A DNA stretch of 61,959 nucleotides from Candidatus Hebobacterum abditum. GTDB taxonomy: Bacteria > Armatimonadota > Hebobacteria > Hebobacterales > Hebobacteraceae. The position numbers were made by a program, and so were the translations under genes. The notes beneath the pieces are model-generated. The model was not told the origin of the DNA, made no database searches, and was given only the letters and a program-made list of their open reading frames with translations. Location: positions 1-61,959 of the forward strand of contig JALGXW010000029.1 in NCBI GenBank assembly GCA_029821875.1. Reading direction: 5' to 3'. This document shows positions 42,056 through 50,975 of the stretch, one piece after another (position 1 is the stretch's first letter; each line of letters begins with the position of its first letter).

Positions 42056-44253
42056 GGTTCGTAGCGGTTGGAAAGCGAGTTCCACGGCTCGACGGGCCTG
42101 ACAAGGTCGCCGGGAAGACTCAGTTCGGTGCTGACATCGCGCTGCCGGGCATGCTGTGGGGCGGCATCCTCCGGTCTCCCCACGCGCACGCGCGTATCGT
42201 CCGCATCCGCACCGACAAGGCCATGAAGATGCCCGGGGTTGTGGCCGTAATCACTGGCCAGGCCTTCCCCACCAGCGACGGGGAGGGCGTTCCCGTGCTC
42301 GCTCGCGCCAAGGTCCGCTACGAAGGCGAGGCCGTCGCGGCCGTGGCCGCCGAGACAGAGGAGCAGGCGAGGGCCGCGGTCTCGGCCATAGAAGTCGACT
42401 ACGCGCCTCTCCCATATGTGGCGGATATCAGGGAGGCGACAAAGCGCGGCGCCACCAGGGTCCACGACGAGAGCGAGGACCCCAAGCATCCTAACATCGC
42501 TGGTGTGGCCGAGACCAAGCGCGGCGACGTCGAAGCTGGCTTCGCCGCGGCGGACCGGGTGTTCGAGGACACGTTCGAGACGCCTTGGGTGCACCAGGGG
42601 TTCCTCGAGCCCCATGTCTCGCTGGCCGCAATGGACCCCGCGAGCGGCCGGCTGACAGTGTGGACTTCGACGCAGGCTCAGTTCAACCAACGGGCCGACC
42701 TCGCCAACCTGCTGCGTCTTCCCATGAGCCACATTCGGGTCATCGGTCTGCCAGTGGGCGGGGCCTTCGGGGGGAAGAACGCGGTCTGCGTGGAGCCCAT
42801 AGCAGGCGAGCTGGCTCGCCGAACGGGAATGCCGGTGAAGGTGGTCGTGAGCCGCAGGGACGACTTCTTCGCTACCCGTCCCTGTGGGGCCGCGGTGATG
42901 GAGCTGAAGACCGGCGTGAAGAAAGACGGCAGACTGGTCGCTCTCCGGGCTCGCCTGCTCTTCGACACCGGGGCCTACCCCGGGGCACAGCACGGGGTGG
43001 GGGCCAGCCTGGCGCAGGGGCCCTACCGGGTGCCGAACCTGGCAGTGACGAGCTATTCGGTCTACACCAATCGGCCGCCGGCGGGAGCACGCAGGGCCCT
43101 GACGTCCCCTCACGTCCACTTCGCGTTGGAGAGTCAGCTCGACATCATCGCTCACTCTCTTGGGATCGACCCGCTCGAGATACGTCTCCGCAACGCGCTG
43201 CGGAAAGGCGATCCTGTTCTGGGCGGCATGGAGATGCCCTACACCGTCGCCGGGAAGGTTATCCGCACGGCCGCTGAGAGGGCCGGCTGGGAGCAGCGCC
43301 CTTCCCGGCGAAGCCGCGGCCGGAAGGCCCGTGGCGTTGGCATAGCGGCCGGCCACTGGTCGGTGTGGGCCGGCGGCTCCAGCGCGTGGGTGCAGGTGAA
43401 CGAAGACGGGACCATCTCGGTGGTGACGGGCGCCATCAATCTGACAGGGACGAACACATCCTTCGCCCAGATCGCGGCCGAGAGCTTCGGCGTGACAGTC
43501 GAGCGCGTCACCGTGCACCAAGGCGACACCGATACCAGCCCCCGCAACGACGGCTCCTGGGGCAGCCGGGTGCTCTTCGGAGTCGGCGAGGCCGTGCGCC
43601 GGGCCTGCGAAGATGCAAAGGGCCAGCTCGCCGAAGGCCTGAGCGAGGAAATGGGCGTGCCGGCGGACAGGATACTCATTTCCGAGGGCCGGGTCTCCGT
43701 CCGGGGCAAGGCCGGTCGCTCGCTGACACTGGCCGAGGCGGCGAGCCGCGCGGCCGACTACCGCGGCGCCATCATCGGCGCCGGCGCGCTCTCCGATCTG
43801 CCCTTCGCGGTGGCAGTGGCCGCGCAGGTGGCGGAGGTGGAGGTGGATCGCGAGACGGGACAGGTAGAGGTGAAGAGGCTCACGTGCTCGCAGGACGTTG
43901 GTCGCGCCATCAACCCGATGAGCGTTGAGGGCCAGGTCGAGGGCGCGGCCTCGCAGGGAATCGGCTATGGCATTTGCGAGGAGTACATCTACGATGCCGA
44001 GGGCACGCTCCTCAACGACAACCTCATGGACTTCCGCATGCCCACCTCGGTCGATCACCCTGAGTACGAGGTCGCGCTGATAGAGGAAGGCCGGGACGGC
44101 GGCCCTTTCGGGGCGAAGGGAGTGGGCGAGCCACCGCTGGTGCCGACTGCGGCCGCCATCGCCAACGCCGTCTACGATGCGGTGGGAGTGCGGGTGAAGC
44201 AGCTTCCGATCAAGCCCGAGCGCATCGTTCGAGAACTGAGCCGTGGGCGGTGA
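42052..44253 (+). CDS. molybdenum hydroxylase molybdopterin-binding large subunit (CoxL/XdhA-like)
   Basis: 733 residues. The a/b hammerhead N domain (RLDGPDKVAGKTQFGADIAL, LRSPHAHARI) leads into the Moco domain with GGAFGGKNAV, and the catalytic Glu sits in GAKGVGEPPLVPTAAA. The loop that normally reads GAFRGFG-x-PQ is RRALTSPHVHFALE, and the CODH-specific SelCys/Cys loop is absent, so this is not a form I carbon monoxide dehydrogenase. Family members oxidise aldehydes, purines or N-heterocycles. Substrate unknown. The first ATG overlaps the small-subunit stop. Confidence 0.9.
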   Translation: MRFVAVGKRVPRLDGPDKVAGKTQFGADIALPGMLWGGILRSPHAHARIVRIRTDKAMKMPGVVAVITGQAFPTSDGEGVPVLARAKVRYEGEAVAAVAAETEEQARAAVSAIEVDYAPLPYVADIREATKRGATRVHDESEDPKHPNIAGVAETKRGDVEAGFAAADRVFEDTFETPWVHQGFLEPHVSLAAMDPASGRLTVWTSTQAQFNQRADLANLLRLPMSHIRVIGLPVGGAFGGKNAVCVEPIAGELARRTGMPVKVVVSRRDDFFATRPCGAAVMELKTGVKKDGRLVALRARLLFDTGAYPGAQHGVGASLAQGPYRVPNLAVTSYSVYTNRPPAGARRALTSPHVHFALESQLDIIAHSLGIDPLEIRLRNALRKGDPVLGGMEMPYTVAGKVIRTAAERAGWEQRPSRRSRGRKARGVGIAAGHWSVWAGGSSAWVQVNEDGTISVVTGAINLTGTNTSFAQIAAESFGVTVERVTVHQGDTDTSPRNDGSWGSRVLFGVGEAVRRACEDAKGQLAEGLSEEMGVPADRILISEGRVSVRGKAGRSLTLAEAASRAADYRGAIIGAGALSDLPFAVAVAAQVAEVEVDRETGQVEVKRLTCSQDVGRAINPMSVEGQVEGAASQGIGYGICEEYIYDAEGTLLNDNLMDFRMPTSVDHPEYEVALIEEGRDGGPFGAKGVGEPPLVPTAAAIANAVYDAVGVRVKQLPIKPERIVRELSRGR

Positions 44254-44860
44254 GGCCGGCTCTCGAGCTGCGGCAGTAGTGCTGGCGGCGGGCCAGGCGC
44301 GCCGCTTCGGCGCGCCCAAGCTCGCTATGCCCTTTGGCGACTCGACCATCGTCGGCTCGGTCGTTTCGGTGCTTGTGGACGCAGGTGTTGGCCCCATCAT
44401 CGTAGTCTGCGGCGCGAACGCGCGCGAAGTAGAGCAGGCCCTCTCCGGCCACAGTGTGAGGCTGGTGCAGAACCCCGATCCCAGCCGGGGGATGCTCTCC
44501 TCGGTTAAGGCCGGCGCGGCGGCTCTGCCCGAGGAGGCCAATAGCTTCCTGGTGGCGCTGGGCGATCAGCCTCGAGTTCGCGCCGAGCACGTACGCCGCC
44601 TCCTCGATGAGCACCAGGCAAGCGGCCGCGGGATTGCCATTCCCACCCACAGTGGCAAGCGAGGACATCCCGTGGTCTTCGACCGACGTTACAGGGATGA
44701 GATACTCCAGCTGGATGCGAGCCGCACGCTGCGGGAGCTGGTTCACGCCCATGCAGCCGATATCGCCGAGGTGGAGTTCTCGTCTGATGCGGTGATCCGC
44801 GACATCGACACGGAGAGCGACTATCAGGATGAGCTCCGACGCGCCCTCGCCGAGCAGTAG
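44243..44860 (+). CDS. mocA: molybdenum cofactor nucleotidyltransferase (MocA/MobA-like)
   Basis: 205 residues. The nucleotidyltransferase loop VVLAAGQARRFGAPKLAMPF, the NPDPSRGMLSSVKAG segment and VALGDQPRV (with metal-binding Asp) match MocA, which attaches CMP to the molybdenum cofactor. Xanthine-dehydrogenase-type enzymes need the MCD form, so the position after the large subunit fits. It overlaps the large-subunit gene by 11 bp and the broken xdhC by 32 bp. Confidence 0.88.
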   Translation: MGGEAGSRAAAVVLAAGQARRFGAPKLAMPFGDSTIVGSVVSVLVDAGVGPIIVVCGANAREVEQALSGHSVRLVQNPDPSRGMLSSVKAGAAALPEEANSFLVALGDQPRVRAEHVRRLLDEHQASGRGIAIPTHSGKRGHPVVFDRRYRDEILQLDASRTLRELVHAHAADIAEVEFSSDAVIRDIDTESDYQDELRRALAEQ

Positions 44861-45834
44861 TCGCGGCATATTCGCCGAAATCGTCCGGACTCAGCGCGAG
44901 GGTCGTCGCGCCGTGCTCGCCACGCCCATCTGGTCGAGCGGATCTGTCCCCCTGTGCAGCTGGTCGAAGCTCCTCGTTCGTGAAGACGGCTCCATCCGAG
45001 GCACCATCGGGGGGGGCCTCCTGGAGGCACAGGTGATCGAGGCCTCCCGGCAGGTCATCTCCGAGGCCAAGCCCCGGACCCTCGAGTTCGACATGGGGCA
45101 GGACGAGGCCGCCCGCAGCGGCATGATCTGTGGGGGCCGTTGCTCCGTGCTGGTGGAGCCGATCGCGCCCGGCTACTCCACACAGGCCTTCGCCGCGGCA
45201 GCCCGGGCCGAGGAGAGCACCCACAGAAGCTGGCATTCTCTCCTGAGGGAGAGGCTATCGGATCGACCCCCGAGCTCGCTTCTGACATTGACATGCGCGA
45301 CCCAGTCCGGGAGTGCTGCGCGACGGAGCGACCGTGCTTCGTCGAGGCCCCGATTGCCGCCCACATCGATCCCCTCCTCCCCCTCCCCTCCCTCTTCGTC
45401 TTCGGCGGCGGCCACGTCGCCATCCCGGTCGCCCACATGGCCCAGCTCGTCGGCTTCCGGGTGGTGGTGAAGAGTTCGCCAACCGCCGACGCTTCCCCGG
45501 CGCAGACGAAGTGCTCGTCGCCACTGTCCCCGACGCCTTCAGCCAGCTTCGCATCGACGAGCATAGCTACGTTGTCGCTGTAGCGCGAGGACACGTCTTC
45601 GACGAGGACATCGTCGCCGAAGCGCTGCAGACGCCGGCCCGCTACATCGGGATGATCGGCAGCCGGCGGAAGGCAGACGGGGTGCTGGAACGCCTTCGGA
45701 GGCGGGGCTTCTCGGAAGAGGACCTCGACCGCATCCACTCTCCCATCGGCCTTGGCATAGGAGCGGAGACAGTCGAGGAAATCGCCGTCAGCATCGTCGC
45801 GGAGCTGGTCGCCGTGCGGCGTGAGGCCGGCTAG
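44829..45834 (+). pseudogene. xdhC-like Moco-insertion gene with two frameshifts
   Basis: An XdhC/CoxI-like protein can be read only by joining three frames. Segment 1 (44829 to about 45215) has REGRRAVLATPIWSSGSVPL, GSIRGTIGGGLLEAQVI and GMICGGRCSVLVEPI. Segment 2 (about 45215-45465) has SPEGEAIGSTPELASDIDM, CFVEAPIAAHI and LFVFGGGHVAIPVAHMAQ. Segment 3 (about 45469-45834) has RRRFPGADEVLVATVPDAF and YIGMIGSRRKADGVLERL. The second break is at GGTGGTGGTGAAGAG, where family members continue VVDDR; loss of about 10 nt explains it. XdhC inserts sulfurated cofactor into the enzyme. Decay or assembly error cannot be told apart. Confidence 0.75.
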
Positions 45835-47093
45835 CTCACTCCGGGCGGAACCACGACAGGTGTCGTCTCTGTGCTCCCCATTCGAAGCTCTGGCGGTGTC
45901 AGCGATCGCGATCTGCCGCGCCCGTAATCCGAGGTTAGGGCCACGCCGCGGTAGAAGTGGCCCAGAATCTGCTCGTGGCTGTATCCCGCCTTCGACATCC
46001 CCATGGCCCCGTGCTGGGAGAGGCCGACACCGTGCCCCCGCCCCCAGCCGGTCACCTCGAAGCGCGAACCGGCCTTCCGGATCTCGAAACGGGCGCTGGG
46101 TGTGTTCAATGCCGCGCGCACTTCGGACGGCCTTCGAAGTCTCGTGCGCCCCCTGCTGCCGAGCACCTCGAGCTCCCTGACTCGTCCCGTGCTGGTCGTC
46201 CTCCTCACGACCAGGTCCCTGACATCCCCGACGTCCTTGCCCCGGGTGCGCAGCCTCTTGGCGATCTCCTCGGCCCGTATCTCGCGCCGCCAGTGATAGC
46301 ACCAGTCGTAGCCGCGCAGCCCTCTGACCGCCGCGTCGTAGGGGGAATCCACGGAGCGAAGATACGGGAACTTCGCCCTGACGCTGCCCGGCCAGGCCTC
46401 ATCGACGGGCTGGGTGATGCCGCCAGCGTTGGCGTGGTAGGCGGAGAAGATCGGACGCCCCCGGTAGGTGAGCACCTCTCCCCGCGTCCCGTCCACGGCT
46501 TGGTCCGCCAACGGCCGCTCGGAGTTAACTCCACGGTAGACCTGGCAGTGGCCCGTGGTGCAGATGTCGAAGCCGTCCGAGCGGTGCTTCCGCTCGAAGT
46601 CGCGCACATACATAGCGAAGGTGCGGGAAATCACGGCCTGTACCTTGCAGGCCGCGCCATCGGCGAACATCTCGTTGGCGACCACTCCCCGCACGTACTC
46701 CTCAATGGGCACGATGTTCATCGCCTTGACCCGGCTGCGGCCTGCCAGCTCGATCCTCAGCTTGCCGCGATAGGTGGCGTCGCCCAACGCCAGCCACGGC
46801 TTCGTCCCAGTAGGCCAGAACTCCACCCACCGGCCGAGCGACGCGCGCTTCCCCTTGTGTTCGAGACGGAGCCCGTCTGAGCCAGCCGTCACGCGGACTT
46901 CGCCCTCGAACCTGCCCTTTGAGCGCTCGGCCTGCCCCGCTCCGACACCGCTCACAACGAGCGACCGCGGCGCGGTCGAGCCGTAGTACAGCCCCACTCG
47001 GATGGTTTGCTCGCCTGCGGCGTCGGTCACTCCAATGACACAGCACGACACAGCGACGGCCAGAACCAGAACGATGCCCATGCGCGCGAACAC
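45831..47093 (-). CDS. SpoIID/LytB domain protein
   Basis: 420 residues. After an N-terminal hydrophobic segment (about 6-26) the protein carries VGLYYGSTAPRSLVVSGVGA, then the SpoIID core: NIVPIEEYVRGVVANEM, KVQAVISRTFAMYV, DICTTGHCQVYRGV, and a final GWGRGHGVGLSQHGAMGMSK, the region holding the catalytic Glu of SpoIID lytic transglycosylases. Relatives outside spore formers remodel peptidoglycan. The start is GTG at 47093, where GGGAGGATATCACCTC gives a ribosome binding site. Its stop overlaps the xdhC stop by 4 bp on the opposite strand. Confidence 0.9.
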   Translation of the reverse strand: MFARMGIVLVLAVAVSCCVIGVTDAAGEQTIRVGLYYGSTAPRSLVVSGVGAGQAERSKGRFEGEVRVTAGSDGLRLEHKGKRASLGRWVEFWPTGTKPWLALGDATYRGKLRIELAGRSRVKAMNIVPIEEYVRGVVANEMFADGAACKVQAVISRTFAMYVRDFERKHRSDGFDICTTGHCQVYRGVNSERPLADQAVDGTRGEVLTYRGRPIFSAYHANAGGITQPVDEAWPGSVRAKFPYLRSVDSPYDAAVRGLRGYDWCYHWRREIRAEEIAKRLRTRGKDVGDVRDLVVRRTTSTGRVRELEVLGSRGRTRLRRPSEVRAALNTPSARFEIRKAGSRFEVTGWGRGHGVGLSQHGAMGMSKAGYSHEQILGHFYRGVALTSDYGRGRSRSLTPPELRMGSTETTPVVVPPGVS

Positions 47094-47192
47094 GAGGTGA
47101 TATCCTCCCGTGGTTGGTCGGCCCCGTGCCCGGAGCCACAGCAGATATGCCACAGCTTCCAGTGACGGGCTAACGACGGCCTGCCCGAGAGG

Positions 47193-48245
47193 CTAGTTGG
47201 AGCAACACGAGCGGTGGTCTTTCCTGGTGGGAAGCCAGTCCACGGCGATCGCGAGGTTGCCGAGCGCTATCAGCGCGGCGCCCCACCAGAAGCCGGCGCC
47301 GGGAGATTCGTGCAGGAAGATCCAGCCGAGCGCCACCGCCAGCACGGGAGTCATATACGTCAGGGGCGGGAGCTTGTGATCCCCCCGGGCCTGTCGACCC
47401 AGCGCCAGCGCCACCAGCCAGAGCGTGTATCCACCGCAGTAGACGACCACTCCCAGAATGCCAATGAGAACCCAGGCGCTGACGTGGTGAGGCAGGCTGG
47501 ATCCGAGATATACCGACGCGACGTATCCGCTGGGAGAAGCGGGGCCGCTCCCCACCGCCAGCGCGGCCAGCAGCATCGCGAGCCCGAAGGTCATCGCCAC
47601 CCATGTCTGAACATCCCCCGTGAGCGCCGAGGACCTCCCCCCTCGCACAGCTACGAAGCGCCCCAGGTTGGAGTAGACGCCCCAGGAGAGGGCCGCGAAC
47701 AGAGCGGCGGCGGCGCCGACACTGGAACGGAGCGCACCCAACTCCGACAGCTTCCCCTCGGTTGCGATGGTGGCCACCCCCAGCAGACAGAGGCCGAGGC
47801 CCGACCCTATCTGCCAGGCCCGCACGCGACGGCGCGGCGCTGCGTGCTCCCACCGAACGAAGCGACCGACCGCCGAGCCGAATAGGGCGCCCTGAAAGAG
47901 AACGACGAAAACGGGATGTAGGTAGTTGATGACGATCGCATCGGGCAACGGAAGGCGCACGAAGGCCACATTGAGGGCGACGAGGTACCCAGCCCAGCCG
48001 AAGAAGCCCATGGCGACGAGTACCGCCCACCCCCGAGATGACACGTCGCTCAGCGCTCCCAGGCGCCGCCGGATGGCCAGAACAACGAGCAGCGCCAGCC
48101 AGCCGACAGCTACCGACCAGAAGGCCACCTGCAGGGGAGTGAGACGATGCTCGCCGCGCACCGCCATGAGCAATGCCTTCGTGGTGGGCAGAGAAATGCC
48201 CCACGATATGACGACGAGCAGTGTGTACGCGTAGGCGCGTTTCAA
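47193..48245 (-). CDS. EamA/DMT family transporter
   Basis: 350 residues, about ten membrane helices in two EamA repeats: first half from YTLLVVISWGISLPTTKALL to YLHPVFVVLFQGALF, second half from AALFAALSWGVYSNLGRFVA to YMTPVLAVALGWIFLHESPG. The family exports amino acids, metabolites or drugs. The C terminus is Cys-containing (SCCSN). The linker between repeats is charged and lengthened. Substrate unknown. It is separated from the TIM-barrel isomerase gene by 42 bp on the same strand. Confidence 0.9.
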   Translation of the reverse strand: MKRAYAYTLLVVISWGISLPTTKALLMAVRGEHRLTPLQVAFWSVAVGWLALLVVLAIRRRLGALSDVSSRGWAVLVAMGFFGWAGYLVALNVAFVRLPLPDAIVINYLHPVFVVLFQGALFGSAVGRFVRWEHAAPRRRVRAWQIGSGLGLCLLGVATIATEGKLSELGALRSSVGAAAALFAALSWGVYSNLGRFVAVRGGRSSALTGDVQTWVAMTFGLAMLLAALAVGSGPASPSGYVASVYLGSSLPHHVSAWVLIGILGVVVYCGGYTLWLVALALGRQARGDHKLPPLTYMTPVLAVALGWIFLHESPGAGFWWGAALIALGNLAIAVDWLPTRKDHRSCCSN

Positions 48246-48287
48246 GGGAACCTGGATGAACCGTGGACCGACACGTCCGGGGCGAGG

Positions 48288-49127
48288 CTACTCGATTCCC
48301 AGCTTGGCCTTCATCTCATCGAGCAGCTTCTTTGCCGCGAAGAAGTCCAGCATCTGCTGCTCGCCCGAGATCTCGCGCTCGATGGTCAGGGGACCCTCGT
48401 ATCCAATCTGCTTCAGCTTGGCCAGGAAGCGCTCGATGCCCACCTCTCCCTGACCAAGGGGCCGCTCCTCGCCAAGCCGGTCCTCCGCCTTCGGCCAGAC
48501 GCCGTCTTTGCAGTGCACGCCTCGCACCCATTCCGCAAGCACCTCGACGGCCTCGATCGGATCGCCTGTGCCATACATGATCATGTTGGCCGGATCGAAG
48601 TTCACCTTCAGGTTCTCGCGCGAGACGTTCGCGATGAACTGCTTGAGGAGCCCCGCGCTCTCCTGACCGGTCTCCAGGCAGAAGTTCAGTCGCCGACGCT
48701 GCAGGTAATCGCAGATCTCCTGCACGGCCGCGACGAGCCCGCAGTATGTCGGATCGGCGCGGTCCTCGGGGATGTACCCGATGTGGGAGGAGATGTTTGG
48801 CGCCTCGACCTCGTGTGTGAAGTCAGCGCACTTCTTCGTATCCTCTATACGCGCAGCGCGCGTCTCCTCCGGGAGGAGTCCCACCGTGGCACGCACGGCC
48901 GCGACGTCGGCGTAGCTCTCCCCCTCGTAGACCGCGGCGACACTCGTGACGCGGATGCCCGAGTCGCCGATCAACTCCTTCAGCTCGGCGCGCTTCGGCT
49001 CGGCCAGCCACTCCTTGGGGGGACTGACGAGCTGCATCGTCTTGAACCCGGCCTCCCCTATCCGGCGCAGTCTGTCTGGGAGACCTTCGCCAACGGAGAG
49101 CACGACTCCCAAGGGCATCTTCGGCAT
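48288..49127 (-). CDS. sugar phosphate isomerase/epimerase (AP endonuclease 2 TIM barrel)
   Basis: 279 residues. Xylose-isomerase-like TIM-barrel features: LGVVLSVGEGLPDRLRRIGE, the LNFCLETGQE strand with catalytic Glu, NLKVNFDPANMIMYGTGDPI, VRGVHCKDGVWP with a metal His, and EGPLTIEREISGE. Members convert sugars, inosose or hydroxypyruvate. The ATG at 49127 follows GGAGAG. No sugar operon is adjacent. Substrate unknown. Confidence 0.88.
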   Translation of the reverse strand: MPKMPLGVVLSVGEGLPDRLRRIGEAGFKTMQLVSPPKEWLAEPKRAELKELIGDSGIRVTSVAAVYEGESYADVAAVRATVGLLPEETRAARIEDTKKCADFTHEVEAPNISSHIGYIPEDRADPTYCGLVAAVQEICDYLQRRRLNFCLETGQESAGLLKQFIANVSRENLKVNFDPANMIMYGTGDPIEAVEVLAEWVRGVHCKDGVWPKAEDRLGEERPLGQGEVGIERFLAKLKQIGYEGPLTIEREISGEQQMLDFFAAKKLLDEMKAKLGIE

Positions 49128-49286
49128 GGCAATCTCTCCAGTGCGTGCTTCCTGGTGCCTCATTCGGGCCTGCCGCACAGGCTCCTGCTTGCACTGTCAC
49201 CGCTCGCACGACCTTGATGCACCCAGGAATCCGTTGTGAGCGCCCCCTTGTGCTTAGCAGCTACACCAACGGCCCCGAAGACGACC

Positions 49287-50975
49287 TCACCTCCTGCCCA
49301 GCTCAGGATAGGCTTTGCGCGCCGCCGGCGAGTCGGCCGAGTCCCCCGGCTTGATCTCTATCTCGGTGTAGTCCGGCCCACCCTTGGGCCAGTGGATGGT
49401 GAAGTTCTCGTATCGCCAGTCTCCGAAGGTGGTGATCTCCGGGCCCCCTGCGCGGTGCTGCTCATGGACGTCGAGGGCCGAGCACAGACGTCCATCCTTC
49501 CGTCTGAAGGCCCCCTGGAACATCACATCGAGGAGGCACCATCGCCCGTCGATGAGAGCCTCGCATGTGCAGTGGCCTTTCACCATGAGAAACCGTGCCG
49601 GCATGCCAACGGCCTCGAGGAGGCCGGCAAGGCACCGCGCCTGCGGACCGCAGGCCCCGAAGCCGTCTTCGATGATGAGAGCAGCCTCGTTCCTGGAGTT
49701 GGCCCCGAACTCGATGTGTTCGTTGACCCAGCGCATGAGGGCAATGCCCACCGCCTCGTCGCGGACGTGCCTCTCCCGGACGGGGCCGGCGATGCGGTGC
49801 AGATAGAGGCCCTGCCCCGGCTGGTCCGGCTGGAAGAAGGGCGAGCACAGCTCGAATCTGGCCGCTGGAGGAAGCCGTTCCCGGGACACATGGGCGCCGC
49901 CAGAAGGGCGCGGAGCCGACAGGCCCAGCAGAGCAAGAGCCAGTACCGCCTGCGACGTCGCCGCCATGTCAGAGGGCCGGGACGCCGGATCGGGGAGACA
50001 GGCGAAGCCCGCGTCGGCGTTCTGGCACCCGGCGATCCACCCCGCGCAGCGCTCCGCGTCGACACCATGGGCCATCAGACGCTTCGTGAAGCCATCGATG
50101 TCGCCCCCCAGGAGCTTTCTGAGGCCTGCCAGAGAGTGATAGGTGTCCGACATGCGTCCGGCACTTCGGTCGTGGTAGGCGCCGTAGTCTCCCATCCCAG
50201 TGGCGAACCCGCCGGAGGGATGCTGCTGCCGGCCCAGGAACACGGCGGCGGCTTCACGCGCGCGAGCCTCCTCTCCCAGGAGCCGTAATGCCTCCATGGC
50301 CGCTGAAGTCGCTCCCGTATATCCGACCGCGACCGGAATGGCCTCCTTCTTCTCCGGACCAGGATCCTGGTAGGGAGAGGCCGATGACGCCCACGCGCGC
50401 GCCTCCTCCACAAGCTCAGCCCAGTCGGGGGAGTCCTCCCCGACGAATCCGCCGTCCTGGCGCACGTTTCGGGCCTGCATCTCTTTCAGGAAGTCAGCAG
50501 CCTGGCCCGCGCGCGGGATGTCCACTCCCAGATCCGTGAGCACACTCACCGCGCAGTACGTGTCCGCGCAGACGCCTGCCGTCTCCGGATAGAGGTCCTG
50601 GAGGAATGCGCCATCTGGTCGCTGGCGAGAGCAGACAAAGCGCGCCAACTCCTCTGCTCTGGGGACGCCAGACCCGAGCATACGCAGGGCCGCAACCGCG
50701 TGATAGCTATCCGCCAGCGTCGACTTCTCAGTCCAGCGGAGCCCCCAGGGCCTACCTCGGAAGCCTCCGTCCTCGTTCTGCTGCGCACAGATGAGCCGGG
50801 CCGTGGCCTCGGGCCCTGCAAGAGGCACATCGAGGGCCCGTATCGCTTTGAGCGCCCAGTAAGTGGGCCGCAGCGCAGAGATGTCGCCGGGGAACGACCC
50901 GAAGCCGCCGTCTCCGTTGCGACAGGCGAGCATCCATTCAACAACCGGGTGCGGCTGCGAGCAGCAGGAGCCCAT
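49287..50975 (-). CDS. prenyltransferase-type alpha-alpha toroid fused to a transglutaminase-like domain
   Basis: 562 residues. Residues 15-350 contain six repeats of the squalene-cyclase/protein-prenyltransferase pattern (ACRNGDGGFGSFPG at 18, NEDGGFRG at 68, then near 121, 174, 254 and 321), but no DxDD acid motif or zinc site. Residues 390-525 resemble a transglutaminase/protease-like domain with a Cys-His-Asp triad at Cys442 (GFGACGPQARC), His468 (KGHCTCEAL) and Asp483 (GRWCLLDVMF). Such fusions are seen in uncultured phyla and are uncharacterised. The ATG at 50975 is the start used; a different frame upstream (LEMHLDGLLLL) could be a lost N terminus. Confidence 0.8.
   Translation of the reverse strand: MGSCCSQPHPVVEWMLACRNGDGGFGSFPGDISALRPTYWALKAIRALDVPLAGPEATARLICAQQNEDGGFRGRPWGLRWTEKSTLADSYHAVAALRMLGSGVPRAEELARFVCSRQRPDGAFLQDLYPETAGVCADTYCAVSVLTDLGVDIPRAGQAADFLKEMQARNVRQDGGFVGEDSPDWAELVEEARAWASSASPYQDPGPEKKEAIPVAVGYTGATSAAMEALRLLGEEARAREAAAVFLGRQQHPSGGFATGMGDYGAYHDRSAGRMSDTYHSLAGLRKLLGGDIDGFTKRLMAHGVDAERCAGWIAGCQNADAGFACLPDPASRPSDMAATSQAVLALALLGLSAPRPSGGAHVSRERLPPAARFELCSPFFQPDQPGQGLYLHRIAGPVRERHVRDEAVGIALMRWVNEHIEFGANSRNEAALIIEDGFGACGPQARCLAGLLEAVGMPARFLMVKGHCTCEALIDGRWCLLDVMFQGAFRRKDGRLCSALDVHEQHRAGGPEITTFGDWRYENFTIHWPKGGPDYTEIEIKPGDSADSPAARKAYPELGRR

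Noticed and set aside
42052-44253. Aerobic carbon monoxide dehydrogenase
   Set aside because: The form I active-site loop with its selenocysteine/cysteine is absent; only the general molybdenum hydroxylase frame is supported.
41977-44541. 854-codon minus-strand frame over the molybdenum hydroxylase genes
   Set aside because: The plus strand carries complete 2Fe-2S and Moco domains; the minus frame is Arg/His/Pro-rich and matches nothing.
45831-47093. Evidence of sporulation
   Set aside because: SpoIID/LytB-domain proteins are common in non-spore-formers and no other sporulation gene is present.
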